Shown here one piece after another: positions 7,902-15,786 of a stretch of 49,452 nucleotides of DNA. Position numbers and translations under genes: made by a program. How positions within the stretch are numbered: position 1 is the first letter of the stretch; each line of letters begins with the position of its first letter. The notes beneath the pieces are model-generated. The model saw only the letters and a list, made by a program, of their open reading frames with translations. It was not told the DNA's origin and did no database searches. The stretch lies in the NCBI GenBank assembly GCA_024689485.1, contig JAILDK010000098.1, forward strand, positions 1-49,452, read 5' to 3'. This DNA comes from Fibrobacter sp. (lineage in GTDB: Bacteria; Fibrobacterota; Fibrobacteria; Fibrobacterales; Fibrobacteraceae).

Positions 7902-8729
7902 TTAACCAAAAAATCCGCACTTCGGAATTTGAATTTTCCAAGTGACAAGCTTCAACTGGCGATTCGTGAGCATTTCTTCCGGATCGATCATAGCCGTCGC
8001 CTGGGTCTTTGCAAATTCAAGCGGTTTTCCGCCAAAGTCCACTACTTTCACGTTGTTCTGCGAAAGAGCCTGTTTTAAGAGTTTGTCGCCAAAGAAAATG
8101 ACCGTCTGCGGCTGAATGAGCGAGACTTCCTTTTCGAGCATCTTCTTGAAAACGAGAGCGACCTGCGGAAGTACCATGCGGGATACCTGCTTTTTGCAGA
8201 AGTAAGTCACGCCGATATCTTCCGGTTTCACATTCAAGCTTCCGAACATGCGAGCGACCATTTCACCCACATCGGATTTTGCATAACCGTTTTCGAGATA
8301 CTTCGGAAGCGGCGAATAGACGACGAGCAGCAAACGCGGCTTGTTCAAGTTGCCTTCACCCCGAATGAACGGAGTCTTGGCGTAAAGCTTTTCCGCCGCC
8401 ACAAGCTCGTAAAACTTTTCAAGGGAATCCGCCGTTTCGTATGCAGAAGGAATCGCGGACTTTGCCGATTCCGGAATCACGATCTTCGCTGCCGGAGTAA
8501 AAGCCGGGCGAGGCTTTGGAGCGGGAGCAGGCGCCGGGCGAGGAGCGGACGGAGCAAAGCCCGGCTTAAAGCTCGGAGCGGGCTTCGGCGCTGTGAACGT
8601 AGCCGCAGGCTGCACCGCGGGCTGTGCCGACGGCGGCGCCCAAGTCCAAGGCTCATCCGAATACAGCTGATCGGAATCCAAATCGATCTGCGCACGGAGA
8701 TAGCTTGCAAGTTCCGAAAAATCAGGCAC
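7902..8729 (-). CDS. Degenerate uracil-DNA-glycosylase-like protein
   Basis: The 275-aa protein starts with GTG at 8729, supported by GGGAGG 7 nt upstream, and overlaps the coaBC stop by 8 nt. After ~30 residues comes a Pro/Ala-rich linker (~33-85), then a C-terminal domain (~125-275) with the fold pattern of family 4/5 uracil-DNA glycosylases: a LLLVVYSP strand where the family has a GEAPG-type loop, IQPQTVIFFGDKLLKQAL, and MIDPEEMLTNRQLKLVTWK where the family reads (Y)HPxxLLxxPxLKxxxW. The catalytic loop, the catalytic HPS motif and the four Fe-S cysteines are not visible, so base excision is unlikely. A structural or DNA-binding role linked to dnaB next door is a guess. Confidence 0.6.
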   Translation of the reverse strand: MPDFSELASYLRAQIDLDSDQLYSDEPWTWAPPSAQPAVQPAATFTAPKPAPSFKPGFAPSAPRPAPAPAPKPRPAFTPAAKIVIPESAKSAIPSAYETADSLEKFYELVAAEKLYAKTPFIRGEGNLNKPRLLLVVYSPLPKYLENGYAKSDVGEMVARMFGSLNVKPEDIGVTYFCKKQVSRMVLPQVALVFKKMLEKEVSLIQPQTVIFFGDKLLKQALSQNNVKVVDFGGKPLEFAKTQATAMIDPEEMLTNRQLKLVTWKIQIPKCGFFG

Positions 8730-9930
8730 CGAGAGCCTCCCGCTTGGCAGTTACGAGCTTCACCACATCCTCGGCGAGTTCCGCCTTGGAGCGCATCAAA
8801 AGTTCCGGCACAGGCTTTCCCTTTTCGAGAATGGCGAACGGAACGCGGTCATAACCAAAACCCGCACCATCCACGACAGGCGTATTCAGCACCAAAAAGT
8901 CTGCACCGCTCTTCGAAAGTTTTTCTTCGCCATGCTTTTGCACGTCATCGGTTTCAAGTCCAAAACCGACGATCACCTGCTTTGCAGGTTTATTCTTGAC
9001 CGAGTCTCGCAAAATATTCGGATTCGGTTCGAGTTCCAAAACGAGCTGACTGCGACTGTCCTTGATCTTTGTATCCGAAACGTGTTTCGGACGGTAATCC
9101 GCTACCGCTGCGCAATGGACAATCACATCCATCTTCGACTGGGCTGCAAGTACGCGGTCATACATGTCCTGCGAACTTGTCACCGGGACATCGAAAACGC
9201 CGAACGGCACTTTCACATCCATCGGACCGTGCACAAAGAAGACGCGGTAACCCGCCTTCAAAAATTCATTTGCCAAGGCGACCGCCGTCTTTCCGCTGGA
9301 ACGGTTCGAAATGTAACGCACCGGGTCAATCGCTTCTTCGGTACGGCCCGCCGTAATCAAAACGGAACCGGTCTTTTCTTCGGATTCCGGCGTATAGAAT
9401 CTCAAAGCGTTGACGATTTCCGCAGGCTCCATAAAACGGCCAGGGCCTGTTTCACCGCAAGCGAGTTCCCCCGCCGGAGATTCCAAAATATGCGTGTCCG
9501 CAAAAGAGCGGAGCGTTTCCAAATTTTTCTGCACGGCATTCGAAAGGTACATTGCCGTATTCATCGCTGGGGCAATCCACTTGTCTCCGGTACTCGACAT
9601 GTAGCAAAGAGAAACCGGATCATCCGCAAGGCCATTCGCAAACTTTCCAATCGCATCCGCAGAAGCAGGCGCCACAATGTAAAGGTCCGCCCAACGCGGA
9701 AAATCGATATGCTGGAAAGGACGTCCTTCCGGGTTACCGTCTTTTGTGTAAACCGGACACTTGGAAAGCGAAGCAAAGGAAAGCGGAGCCACGAACTTCG
9801 TCGCCGCTTCCGACATGGCGACGCGGACTTCCGCGCCTTCCTTTTGAAGCAAGCGCAAAAGTTCACAAGCCTTGTACGCCGCAATGCTTCCCGTTACACC
9901 CAAAAGGATTTTCTTTCCCGCTAAAATCAT
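8722..9930 (-). CDS. coaBC: Bifunctional phosphopantothenoylcysteine synthetase/decarboxylase
   Basis: This 402-aa protein makes 4'-phosphopantetheine from 4'-phosphopantothenate, cysteine and a nucleotide in CoA synthesis. The N-terminal FMN decarboxylase domain (CoaC) has GVTGSIAAYKACEL, His74 in QHIDFPRW, the PAMNxxMY motif (Asn124) and Cys158 in GELACGETGPGR. The C-terminal CoaB domain begins at VLITAGRTEEAIDPVRYISN with NRSSGKTAVALA. It overlaps the reductase-like gene by ATGA and the UDG-like gene by 8 nt, so it is embedded in a translationally coupled chain. It complements panB at 36353 in the same pathway. Confidence 0.96.
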   Translation of the reverse strand: MILAGKKILLGVTGSIAAYKACELLRLLQKEGAEVRVAMSEAATKFVAPLSFASLSKCPVYTKDGNPEGRPFQHIDFPRWADLYIVAPASADAIGKFANGLADDPVSLCYMSSTGDKWIAPAMNTAMYLSNAVQKNLETLRSFADTHILESPAGELACGETGPGRFMEPAEIVNALRFYTPESEEKTGSVLITAGRTEEAIDPVRYISNRSSGKTAVALANEFLKAGYRVFFVHGPMDVKVPFGVFDVPVTSSQDMYDRVLAAQSKMDVIVHCAAVADYRPKHVSDTKIKDSRSQLVLELEPNPNILRDSVKNKPAKQVIVGFGLETDDVQKHGEEKLSKSGADFLVLNTPVVDGAGFGYDRVPFAILEKGKPVPELLMRSKAELAEDVVKLVTAKREALGA

Positions 9931-10829
9931 TTTGCGGCTCCTTCGTTTGCACGCAACTTGCGCAAATATTCCACAACGGCAAGGCCCGCCTTGGCACCTT
10001 CGCCCACAGCGACCGCCACCTGTAAAATTCCACCGAGACAGTCTCCTGCAGCAAACAGACCGGGAACCGTCGTCATCAACTTTTCATCAACAACAAGCTT
10101 GTTCGACTGCACAGCCGCGCCCGTTTTGCGGGCGAGATCCGCTGCACTTGCCGTTCCCAGAGCCACAAAAATTCCGTCCACCGGAATTTCCTTGCCACTT
10201 GCAAAACGAATTTTCTGAACGTGATCGTCTCCTTCGACAGCGACGATCTTTTCCTTTTCCACTGCGTATTCCGCCGGAATTTCCACCTTGGGTTCTTCGC
10301 CCAAAGTGCAAATCGTTACCTTGGCGGCAAGCGGCAAAAGTTCCTTGGCTTCGGAAAGGGCATAGGCGCCGCTTCCCAAGACCACCACGTTCTTTTTGCG
10401 GTAGAAGAATCCGTCGCAGACTGCGCAATAGCTAACGCCCTTGCCTTCATAAGCGTCAAGGCCCGGAACAGGCGCCTTCGCGCGCACAGAACCCGCGGCG
10501 ACCACCACGGACTTCGCCAAAAATTCCACTTCGCCATCGGTGCCTTTCACGCGCGCATGGAACTGTTCGGCAAACATCAAGTCCAAAACTTCGCCCGTAA
10601 AGATTTCGGCGCCAAGAGACTTCGCCTGTACTTCGCCACGGCGTTCGAGTTCTGCACCCGTAATCGGTTCTTCAAAACCGTAATAGTTCGCAATCGCATG
10701 TGCACGGGCAAGTGCGCCCGTATCCTTCGCCACGATCAGCACCGAAAGCCCCGAACGCAAGGCGTACAAGGCCGCGGAGATTCCCGCAGGACCTTTACCA
10801 ACGATCAACACGTCAAAGCTATTCTGCAT
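9927..10829 (-). CDS. Thioredoxin-reductase-like flavoprotein
   Basis: The 300-aa protein has an FAD Rossmann motif (GKGPAG, 11-16), a redox pair CAVC (Cys135/Cys138) in the position of CATC in thioredoxin reductases, a second nucleotide-binding glycine motif GSGAYA (152-157) and the C-terminal FAD motif AGDC. It differs from classical NADPH-dependent TrxB: the HRRxxxR stretch that grips the NADPH phosphate after the second Rossmann motif is replaced by CTLGEEPKVEI. It may therefore use NADH, ferredoxin or another donor, as some anaerobe enzymes do. It overlaps the solute-binding lipoprotein gene by 11 nt and coaBC by 4 nt. Confidence 0.8.
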   Translation of the reverse strand: MQNSFDVLIVGKGPAGISAALYALRSGLSVLIVAKDTGALARAHAIANYYGFEEPITGAELERRGEVQAKSLGAEIFTGEVLDLMFAEQFHARVKGTDGEVEFLAKSVVVAAGSVRAKAPVPGLDAYEGKGVSYCAVCDGFFYRKKNVVVLGSGAYALSEAKELLPLAAKVTICTLGEEPKVEIPAEYAVEKEKIVAVEGDDHVQKIRFASGKEIPVDGIFVALGTASAADLARKTGAAVQSNKLVVDEKLMTTVPGLFAAGDCLGGILQVAVAVGEGAKAGLAVVEYLRKLRANEGAAK

Positions 10830-12639
10830 AATGGACCTCCGCCGGTTCCAGGGTTAAAGGCTTTCCCGACTGCATCGCGGCATCGAGCTTTTGAGACTTG
10901 TCCGTCGAAAGCCACCAGTACACCGGAATGCTTTCGTCTTCACGTCCAAACTTCGCGTAAACATTCTTCGGCAAACCAAAGCGGTTCCAGTACAGAACGC
11001 GGTGGAAGTCGCACTGCCACATCAAAACGTACGGAACGATTTCCGTCAAGCGTTTGTCCAAGGCGCGAAGAATTTCATTGCGCTTCGAAAGATCGAATTC
11101 CGTCTTCTGCAATTTCACAAGACTATCGACGACAGCGTCCTGCACGCCGGTCACATTGTTCGTACCCGGATCGTTTGCCGTTTTGCTCGACCAGGAAGCT
11201 TCCGGGTCCTTTAAGCGGGAACTTCCCCACGCAATCCAGTACATGTCAAAGTCTGCATCGTCCAAACGTTTGCGGAGCGTGCTCTGCGACATCTGTTCAA
11301 TCGAAACTTGGATGCCCGCCTTCTTGAGCGCTTCCTGATAAAGCGTCAAATGGCGCATGTCTTCGCTGGCGGTGATGAACGTAATTTCAAACGGTTTGCC
11401 GTCCTTTTCCAGCATGCCTTTTTCGCCCGGAACGTAACCCGCTTCGGCAAGGAGCTTGCGCGCCGCATCCATGTCAAACGGATAATTCTGCGCCGTCGGA
11501 TTTGCGTGATTATCCCAAAGGTCCGGGTAGTAGCTGTTCAGCAAGAAGTACTGGTTGTACATGTACTTTTCGTTCATCAGCTTGCGGTCCATCAGGTAAG
11601 AGAGAGCCTTGCGAACGCGCACGTCCTTGAACTTGTCGCGGCGCAGGTTCATCGCCATGCCCTGGAAGCCGATCGGTTCGCGGTTGAAGATGCGCTGCTT
11701 CACAGCCCAGCCCTTTTGCACTGCGTCAAAATCCGTCTGCTTGATCCAAATGGAAGACGTGTAAATCGCATAAGCGTCGAGGTCGCCCTTCTTAAAGGCT
11801 TCGAGCGCCTTGGTGCGGTCTTCCATAAAGCGGTAGCGGATCTTTTCAAAGTTGTACTTGCCGCGGTTCCAGTTCTTGTGGAAGCCCCACCAGTTCGGGT
11901 TGCGGGAAAGCTCCACGTAGCGGTCTTCGCGGAATTCCGAAATCTTGTACGGACCTTCCACCACCGGGAACTTGTAACGGATCTGGTTAAAGTCCTGATC
12001 CTTCCACGCGTGCTTCGGGAATGCCACAAGGCCAGCCGCTTCCCAGAAGTTCGCCCAATGCACGTCCTTCGCCGTGATCGAAATCGTGAGGGAATCGAGA
12101 ATCTTCGGACGTTCAAAACGGGAAAGCCCCACCTTGAAAATCGGCGTCAGATTCTTCGGATCCATGATGACGTCGTAATAATACTGCACATCTTCGGCAG
12201 TGATCTGCACACCGTCGCTCCACTTCGCACGCGGATCGATGTGGAATGTGAAAGTCATGCTGTCCGCAGAAATTTCCCACTTGTCCGCGAGAATTCCCAC
12301 CGGGCGTTCTTCCGTCGTATGCAGCGACACGAGCGGTTCAAACATCAGGCTCATCAGGCCCGCGCTAAAGCTGTTGTAATCTTCCCACATGTTGAAGGAC
12401 TTCGGCATCGCCGAGCCCCACAGGCGAATCGATCCGCAAGCCACCGCAGACGTATCCGCGATCGGGTCAAATTCCCCATCCGCATCCGCCGGGTACACCG
12501 CCGCCGTCGGGCAGTTCACGGCTCCCTTCGAAGCGGACTTCTTATCCTTGGAAGATTCCCCGTTGCAGGCCGAAAGGCTAAGCGCAAGCACTGCGCCCAC
12601 GGTCAAAAGGCCAAAGCAAGCTTTCACAGAAAGTTTCAT
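10819..12639 (-). CDS. Family 5 (YejA/OppA-like) solute-binding lipoprotein
   Basis: The 606-aa protein begins with a lipoprotein signal ending LSLSAC and continues as a family 5 extracellular solute-binding protein: GILADKWEISADSMTFTFHI, KWSDGVQITAEDVQYYYD, EGPYKISEF and VRKALSYLMDRK are typical. Sequence such as SMTFTFHI and a late YWNRFGLPKN-type stretch resemble the YejA/oligopeptide branch. It should capture peptides or similar solutes in the periplasm for an ABC importer. No permease or ATPase genes lie beside it, so the rest of the transporter must be elsewhere. It overlaps rnc by ATGA and the flavoprotein gene by 11 nt, an unusual setting for such a gene. Confidence 0.88.
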   Translation of the reverse strand: MKLSVKACFGLLTVGAVLALSLSACNGESSKDKKSASKGAVNCPTAAVYPADADGEFDPIADTSAVACGSIRLWGSAMPKSFNMWEDYNSFSAGLMSLMFEPLVSLHTTEERPVGILADKWEISADSMTFTFHIDPRAKWSDGVQITAEDVQYYYDVIMDPKNLTPIFKVGLSRFERPKILDSLTISITAKDVHWANFWEAAGLVAFPKHAWKDQDFNQIRYKFPVVEGPYKISEFREDRYVELSRNPNWWGFHKNWNRGKYNFEKIRYRFMEDRTKALEAFKKGDLDAYAIYTSSIWIKQTDFDAVQKGWAVKQRIFNREPIGFQGMAMNLRRDKFKDVRVRKALSYLMDRKLMNEKYMYNQYFLLNSYYPDLWDNHANPTAQNYPFDMDAARKLLAEAGYVPGEKGMLEKDGKPFEITFITASEDMRHLTLYQEALKKAGIQVSIEQMSQSTLRKRLDDADFDMYWIAWGSSRLKDPEASWSSKTANDPGTNNVTGVQDAVVDSLVKLQKTEFDLSKRNEILRALDKRLTEIVPYVLMWQCDFHRVLYWNRFGLPKNVYAKFGREDESIPVYWWLSTDKSQKLDAAMQSGKPLTLEPAEVHYAE

Positions 12640-13493
12640 TTTTTCCCCTTCGTCCGAGCCTTCGCACGTTCCTTTTCCGCACGGGCGATCGACTTCTTCG
12701 TCACCTTCGGCGGTTTTACATTCAAAAGAGCTTCATTCGTCTTCGCGGCTTCTTCTTCCTTGAACTTTTCCAAGGCGATCTTTGCCGCTTCCTGCTCCGC
12801 CTTCTTCTTCGAAGCGCCCGTTCCACGGCCATATTCCTTGTCCTGGAACATCACCGTCATTTCAAAGACCTTGCAGTGCTCCGGGCCCGATTCCGAAACG
12901 AGTTCGTAATCCGGAGGTGGAAGCGCTCTCGCCTGCATGTATTCGAGCAAGGCGCTCTTGTAATTGATAAAGTCCGCTTCCGAAACCACTTGTTGCACAT
13001 TCGGGAAAATGTGGCGTTCCAAAAAGGCTCGGCAGTGCTTGATATCGCTATCGAGATAAATCGCGCCGAGGATCGCTTCAAAGGCGTCTTCCAAAAGACT
13101 GTCACGATCGCGACCGCCGTTCTTCGCTTCACCCTTGCCCACGCGCAAGTAGGATCCCAAATTCCAGGTACGCGCGATCTTCGTCAAAGCCTGACCCGAG
13201 ACGATCACGCTCTTCATCTTCGAAAGATCGCCTTCCGGCAAATGCGGGTAAGTCTTGTACAGGTATTCCGTCACGAGCATGTTCAGCACAGAGTCGCCCA
13301 AGAATTCCAAGCGTTCATTGTTTTCCCAATAAGGCATTTCCTTATCCGAAAGCCATGAACGGTGCACCAGGGCGTGCGCCAAAAGTTCCGGGTTCTTAAA
13401 CGTGTAACCCAGACTGTTTTCTAAATCGTTTCCCGACTTCTTGCGGAACCACAAAAAGATGCGGCGGATGACATTCTTGTCTTTCTTTTCCAT
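12636..13493 (-). CDS. rnc: Ribonuclease III
   Basis: The 285-aa protein carries the RNase III signature NERLEFLGDSVL, the downstream acidic DSLLEDAFEAILGAIYLD motif and a C-terminal double-stranded-RNA-binding domain (KSALLEYMQ..., GTGASKKKAEQEAAK). A lysine/alanine-rich tail of ~45 residues extends beyond the usual length and may add RNA contacts. It cleaves rRNA precursors and other dsRNA. rnc often follows acpP-fabF; here it follows acpP after a gap holding an inverted repeat and a terminator. No good Shine-Dalgarno sequence precedes the ATG. Its stop overlaps the solute-binding protein start (ATGA). Confidence 0.95.
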   Translation of the reverse strand: MEKKDKNVIRRIFLWFRKKSGNDLENSLGYTFKNPELLAHALVHRSWLSDKEMPYWENNERLEFLGDSVLNMLVTEYLYKTYPHLPEGDLSKMKSVIVSGQALTKIARTWNLGSYLRVGKGEAKNGGRDRDSLLEDAFEAILGAIYLDSDIKHCRAFLERHIFPNVQQVVSEADFINYKSALLEYMQARALPPPDYELVSESGPEHCKVFEMTVMFQDKEYGRGTGASKKKAEQEAAKIALEKFKEEEAAKTNEALLNVKPPKVTKKSIARAEKERAKARTKGKK

Positions 13494-13500
13494 ATAGAAG

Positions 13501-13540
13501 AAAGATAAAAAATAAGCCTCTCCCAGATGAGGGCGAGGCC
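13501..13540 (-). terminator. Terminator after acpP
   Basis: Minus-strand reading: GCCTC-G-CCC, loop TCATCT, GGG-A-GAGGC (13516-13539 with one mismatch), then TTATTTTTTATC. It lies between acpP and rnc and should end the fabD-fabG-acpP transcript just before rnc. Confidence 0.7.
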
Positions 13541-13571
13541 TTATAACTCGGGCTTTCCTTTAAAAAGCAAA

Positions 13572-13635
13572 CAGCTCTTTTGTCACGCCGCCTCATACAA
13601 GGATTTGCACAAGGACGAGTTTGACAAAAGAGCTG
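13572..13635. repeat. Perfect 14-bp inverted repeat, 36-nt spacer
   Basis: CAGCTCTTTTGTCA (13572-13585) and TGACAAAAGAGCTG (13622-13635) are exact inverse complements. Read on the minus strand downstream of acpP, the structure is followed by TTTGCTTTTT, so it may fold as a long-loop hairpin in the mRNA and act as terminator, processing or small-RNA element. The spacer contains a short direct repeat, TCCTTGTGCAAATCCTTGTAT. It fills the slot usually held by fabF. Confidence 0.7.
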
Positions 13636-13652
13636 CGCGAATAATCTAGAAC

Positions 13653-13898
13653 TTACTTGCTGAGCTTGTTCTGGATGTAGGAAAGAACGTCAGAAACCTT
13701 GATGAACTTTTCTGCATCTTCGTCGAGGATTTCGATGTCGAATTCGTCTTCGAGAGCCATCACGAGTTCAACGCGGTCGAGGGAATCAGCGCCGAGATCG
13801 TTCACGAAGGAAGCTTCGCGAGTCACATCTTCCGGCTTGACACCGAGCTTTTCAACGACAACAGCCGTAATTTTCTTGAGAAGTTCTTCTTCAGTCAT
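13653..13898 (-). CDS. acpP: Acyl carrier protein
   Basis: The 81-aa acidic protein has the DSL motif (GADSLD, Ser39) that receives 4'-phosphopantetheine, and the usual four-helix pattern. I choose the second ATG (13898) because GGAG lies 7 nt upstream; the ATG four codons earlier has no ribosome site. It carries growing acyl chains for fabD/fabG and the phospholipid acyltransferase pathway that includes plsX. It follows fabG by 51 nt in the same operon. Confidence 0.97.
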   Translation of the reverse strand: MTEEELLKKITAVVVEKLGVKPEDVTREASFVNDLGADSLDRVELVMALEDEFDIEILDEDAEKFIKVSDVLSYIQNKLSK

Positions 13899-13949
13899 TT
13901 TTAACTCCATTTGAGGTTTTGTGAAAAATTAGAAACTTTTTTTAAAATA

Positions 13950-14690
13950 TCAAGCTCCAAGGCCGCCATCGACGCCAAGAACTTGTCCAGTAATATAGCT
14001 AGCTTCATCGGAAGCGAGGAAAGCGACCGCGTTTGCGACGTCCTTCGGTTCACCAATGCGCTGTACCGGAATGGCATTCTTGTACTTTTCGAGGGCTTCC
14101 GGGGCGATTTTTGCCGTCATATCGGTACCGATAAAGCCCGGGGCGACCGCATTCACGGTAATGCCACGAGCGGCAAATTCCATCGCATTCGTCTTGGTAA
14201 GGCCAATAATGCCCGCCTTGGAAGCGGCATAGTTCGCCTGACCCGCCTGAGCGCGGATGCCGTTGATGCTTGCCATGTTGATAATGCGGCCGGAACGACG
14301 TCCCATCATGTGACGGGCGACAGCGCGCGTGCAGAGGAACGCAGAGCGAAGGTTCGTGCGGATCACGTCATCGAAATCCGCATCCTTCATGCGCATCATC
14401 AAACCGTCACGGGTAATGCCCGCATTGTTCACCAGAATATCGATCTGGCCAAAAGCTTCGAGGATCGCCTTGAAGGTGGCTGCCACCTGATCGGCATCCG
14501 AGACGTCGCAAGCGTAGCTCTTTGCTTCAGAGCCCGTTTCCTGCGCAATCTGTTCTGCGATTTCCGGACGTTCCTTCGTCGAAATCACGGCGACGCGTGC
14601 ACCCTGAGCGGCGAGCGTCTTCGCAATTTCGAGACCGATGCCACGGGAAGCACCCGTAACGACTGCAACTTTACCTTTCAAATCAATCAT
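13950..14690 (-). CDS. fabG: 3-oxoacyl-ACP reductase
   Basis: The 246-aa short-chain dehydrogenase has the NADPH motif TGASRGIG (12-19), NNAG (88-91) and the catalytic Ser141, Tyr154 and Lys158 (YAASK). The sequence is close to standard FabG in length and in the C-terminal VDGGLGA. It reduces 3-ketoacyl-ACP in fatty acid elongation. It starts 8 nt after fabD with AAGGA as ribosome site, and leads into acpP. Confidence 0.96.
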   Translation of the reverse strand: MIDLKGKVAVVTGASRGIGLEIAKTLAAQGARVAVISTKERPEIAEQIAQETGSEAKSYACDVSDADQVAATFKAILEAFGQIDILVNNAGITRDGLMMRMKDADFDDVIRTNLRSAFLCTRAVARHMMGRRSGRIINMASINGIRAQAGQANYAASKAGIIGLTKTNAMEFAARGITVNAVAPGFIGTDMTAKIAPEALEKYKNAIPVQRIGEPKDVANAVAFLASDEASYITGQVLGVDGGLGA

Positions 14691-14698
14691 AGTCTTCC

Positions 14699-15622
14699 TT
14701 AAGCTTTGAGGGCCTGCACGGCTTCGACAGATTCCACCGCGGTGAACTTCACTGCGCGGTCGATCTTGCGCTGAAGACCGGCGAGGACGTGACCGACGCC
14801 CACTTCCACACCGGAAGTCACGCCGAGTTCCTGGATTGCATATGCCATCGACTGATTCCAGCGGACCGGGCTCACGAGCTGACGCACAAGGAGGTCCTTG
14901 ATTTCAGCACCGCTCGTCACGGTCTTTGCCGTCACGTTTGCAATGAGCGGCTTCTGGAGATCGTTAAACTTTGTATTCGCAATCGCATCGGCGAGACCTG
15001 CCTGAGCGCTCTGCATAAGCGGGCTGTGGAATGCGCCAGAAACAGCGAGCGGAACAGCCTTGACGCCAGCAGCGCCGCAGTTGTCCACGAGAGCCTTCAC
15101 TGCATCGACTTCACCAGACACGACGATCTGGCCCGGGCAGTTGAAGTTAGCCGGAACGACAACGCCGACATTCTTCACCGCGTCGCAGAGTTCCTGGATC
15201 TTGTCATCGGCAACGCCGATGATGGCAGCCATGGCACCCGGATGTTCCTGGCCGGCCTTCGCCATCAAGGAACCGCGGAGACGCACGAGCTTCAAACCGT
15301 CTTCAAAAGAGAAGCCGCCTGCAGCGCAGATTGCGGAATATTCACCAAGGGAGTGACCGGCAACGAGATCGAAGCCGATGCCTTCCGACTTGAGAACTTC
15401 AAGAACCATCATGGAAGCGACGAAGAGAGCCGGCTGAGTGTTAGCCGTAATCTTCAAGTCTTCTTCCGGACCTTCAAACATCACCTTCGAAATCGAAAAG
15501 CCGAGCGTATCGTCAGCCTTTTCGAGGAGCTGCTTCGCCGGAGCGAAAGATTCAGAAAGAGCCTTGCCCATGCCCACATACTGTGCGCCTTGGCCCGGGA
15601 ATACAAAAATTGTCTTAGACAT
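14699..15622 (-). CDS. fabD: Malonyl-CoA:ACP transacylase
   Basis: The 307-aa protein has the N-terminal FPGQGAQYVGMG motif, the nucleophile elbow GHSLGE (Ser91), and His199 in SGAFHSPLM. It loads malonyl units from CoA onto AcpP. GGAG 6 nt upstream supports the ATG. It is the first gene after the plsX-fabD terminator and has its own candidate promoter, so fabD-fabG-acpP probably form one transcript. Confidence 0.97.
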   Translation of the reverse strand: MSKTIFVFPGQGAQYVGMGKALSESFAPAKQLLEKADDTLGFSISKVMFEGPEEDLKITANTQPALFVASMMVLEVLKSEGIGFDLVAGHSLGEYSAICAAGGFSFEDGLKLVRLRGSLMAKAGQEHPGAMAAIIGVADDKIQELCDAVKNVGVVVPANFNCPGQIVVSGEVDAVKALVDNCGAAGVKAVPLAVSGAFHSPLMQSAQAGLADAIANTKFNDLQKPLIANVTAKTVTSGAEIKDLLVRQLVSPVRWNQSMAYAIQELGVTSGVEVGVGHVLAGLQRKIDRAVKFTAVESVEAVQALKA

Positions 15623-15637
15623 AGTTTACTCCAAGAT

Positions 15638-15665
15638 ATATTAACTAAGTGCTTTGCGACAACAA
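15638..15665 (-). promoter_or_regulatory. Candidate promoter of fabD-fabG-acpP
   Basis: On the minus strand TTGTTG (15660-15665) is followed after 16 bp by TAATAT (15638-15643). It lies directly downstream of an intrinsic terminator and 15 nt before the fabD start, with GGAG in between. Its position makes sense of the terminator inside the gene block. Confidence 0.5.
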
Positions 15666-15697
15666 AAAATCGTCCGAGAACGAGATGTTCCGGACGA
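15664..15697 (-). terminator. Terminator between plsX and fabD
   Basis: Minus-strand reading: TCGTCCG-GAAC, loop ATCTC, GTTC-T-CGGACGA (15670-15697, one bulged base), followed by TTTTTT (15664-15669). This is a strong intrinsic terminator and divides the DUF177-rpmF-plsX transcript from the fab genes. Confidence 0.85.
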
Positions 15698-15732
15698 AAT
15701 CTTAAACATTTGTTCAATAAAAATCAAACCCG

Positions 15733-15773
15733 AAGTCTGTTCAGAATGACCCAAACGGACCAAGAACAGACTT
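15733..15773. repeat. 10-bp inverted repeat downstream of plsX
   Basis: AAGTCTGTTC (15733-15742) and GAACAGACTT (15764-15773) are exact inverse complements with a 21-nt spacer. The structure starts 14 nt after the plsX stop and comes before the main terminator, so it may be a 3'-end hairpin of the plsX transcript. It is similar in layout to the inverted repeat after acpP. Confidence 0.6.
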
Positions 15774-15786
15774 GAGTTTTTCATCA

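Noticed and set aside
11308-12909. 533-aa plus-strand ORF
   Set aside because: Shadow of the solute-binding protein and rnc; Arg/His-rich composition typical of antisense frames.
13396-13596. 66-aa minus-strand ORF across the acpP-rnc gap
   Set aside because: Runs through the terminator hairpin and into rnc; no ribosome site or conserved look.
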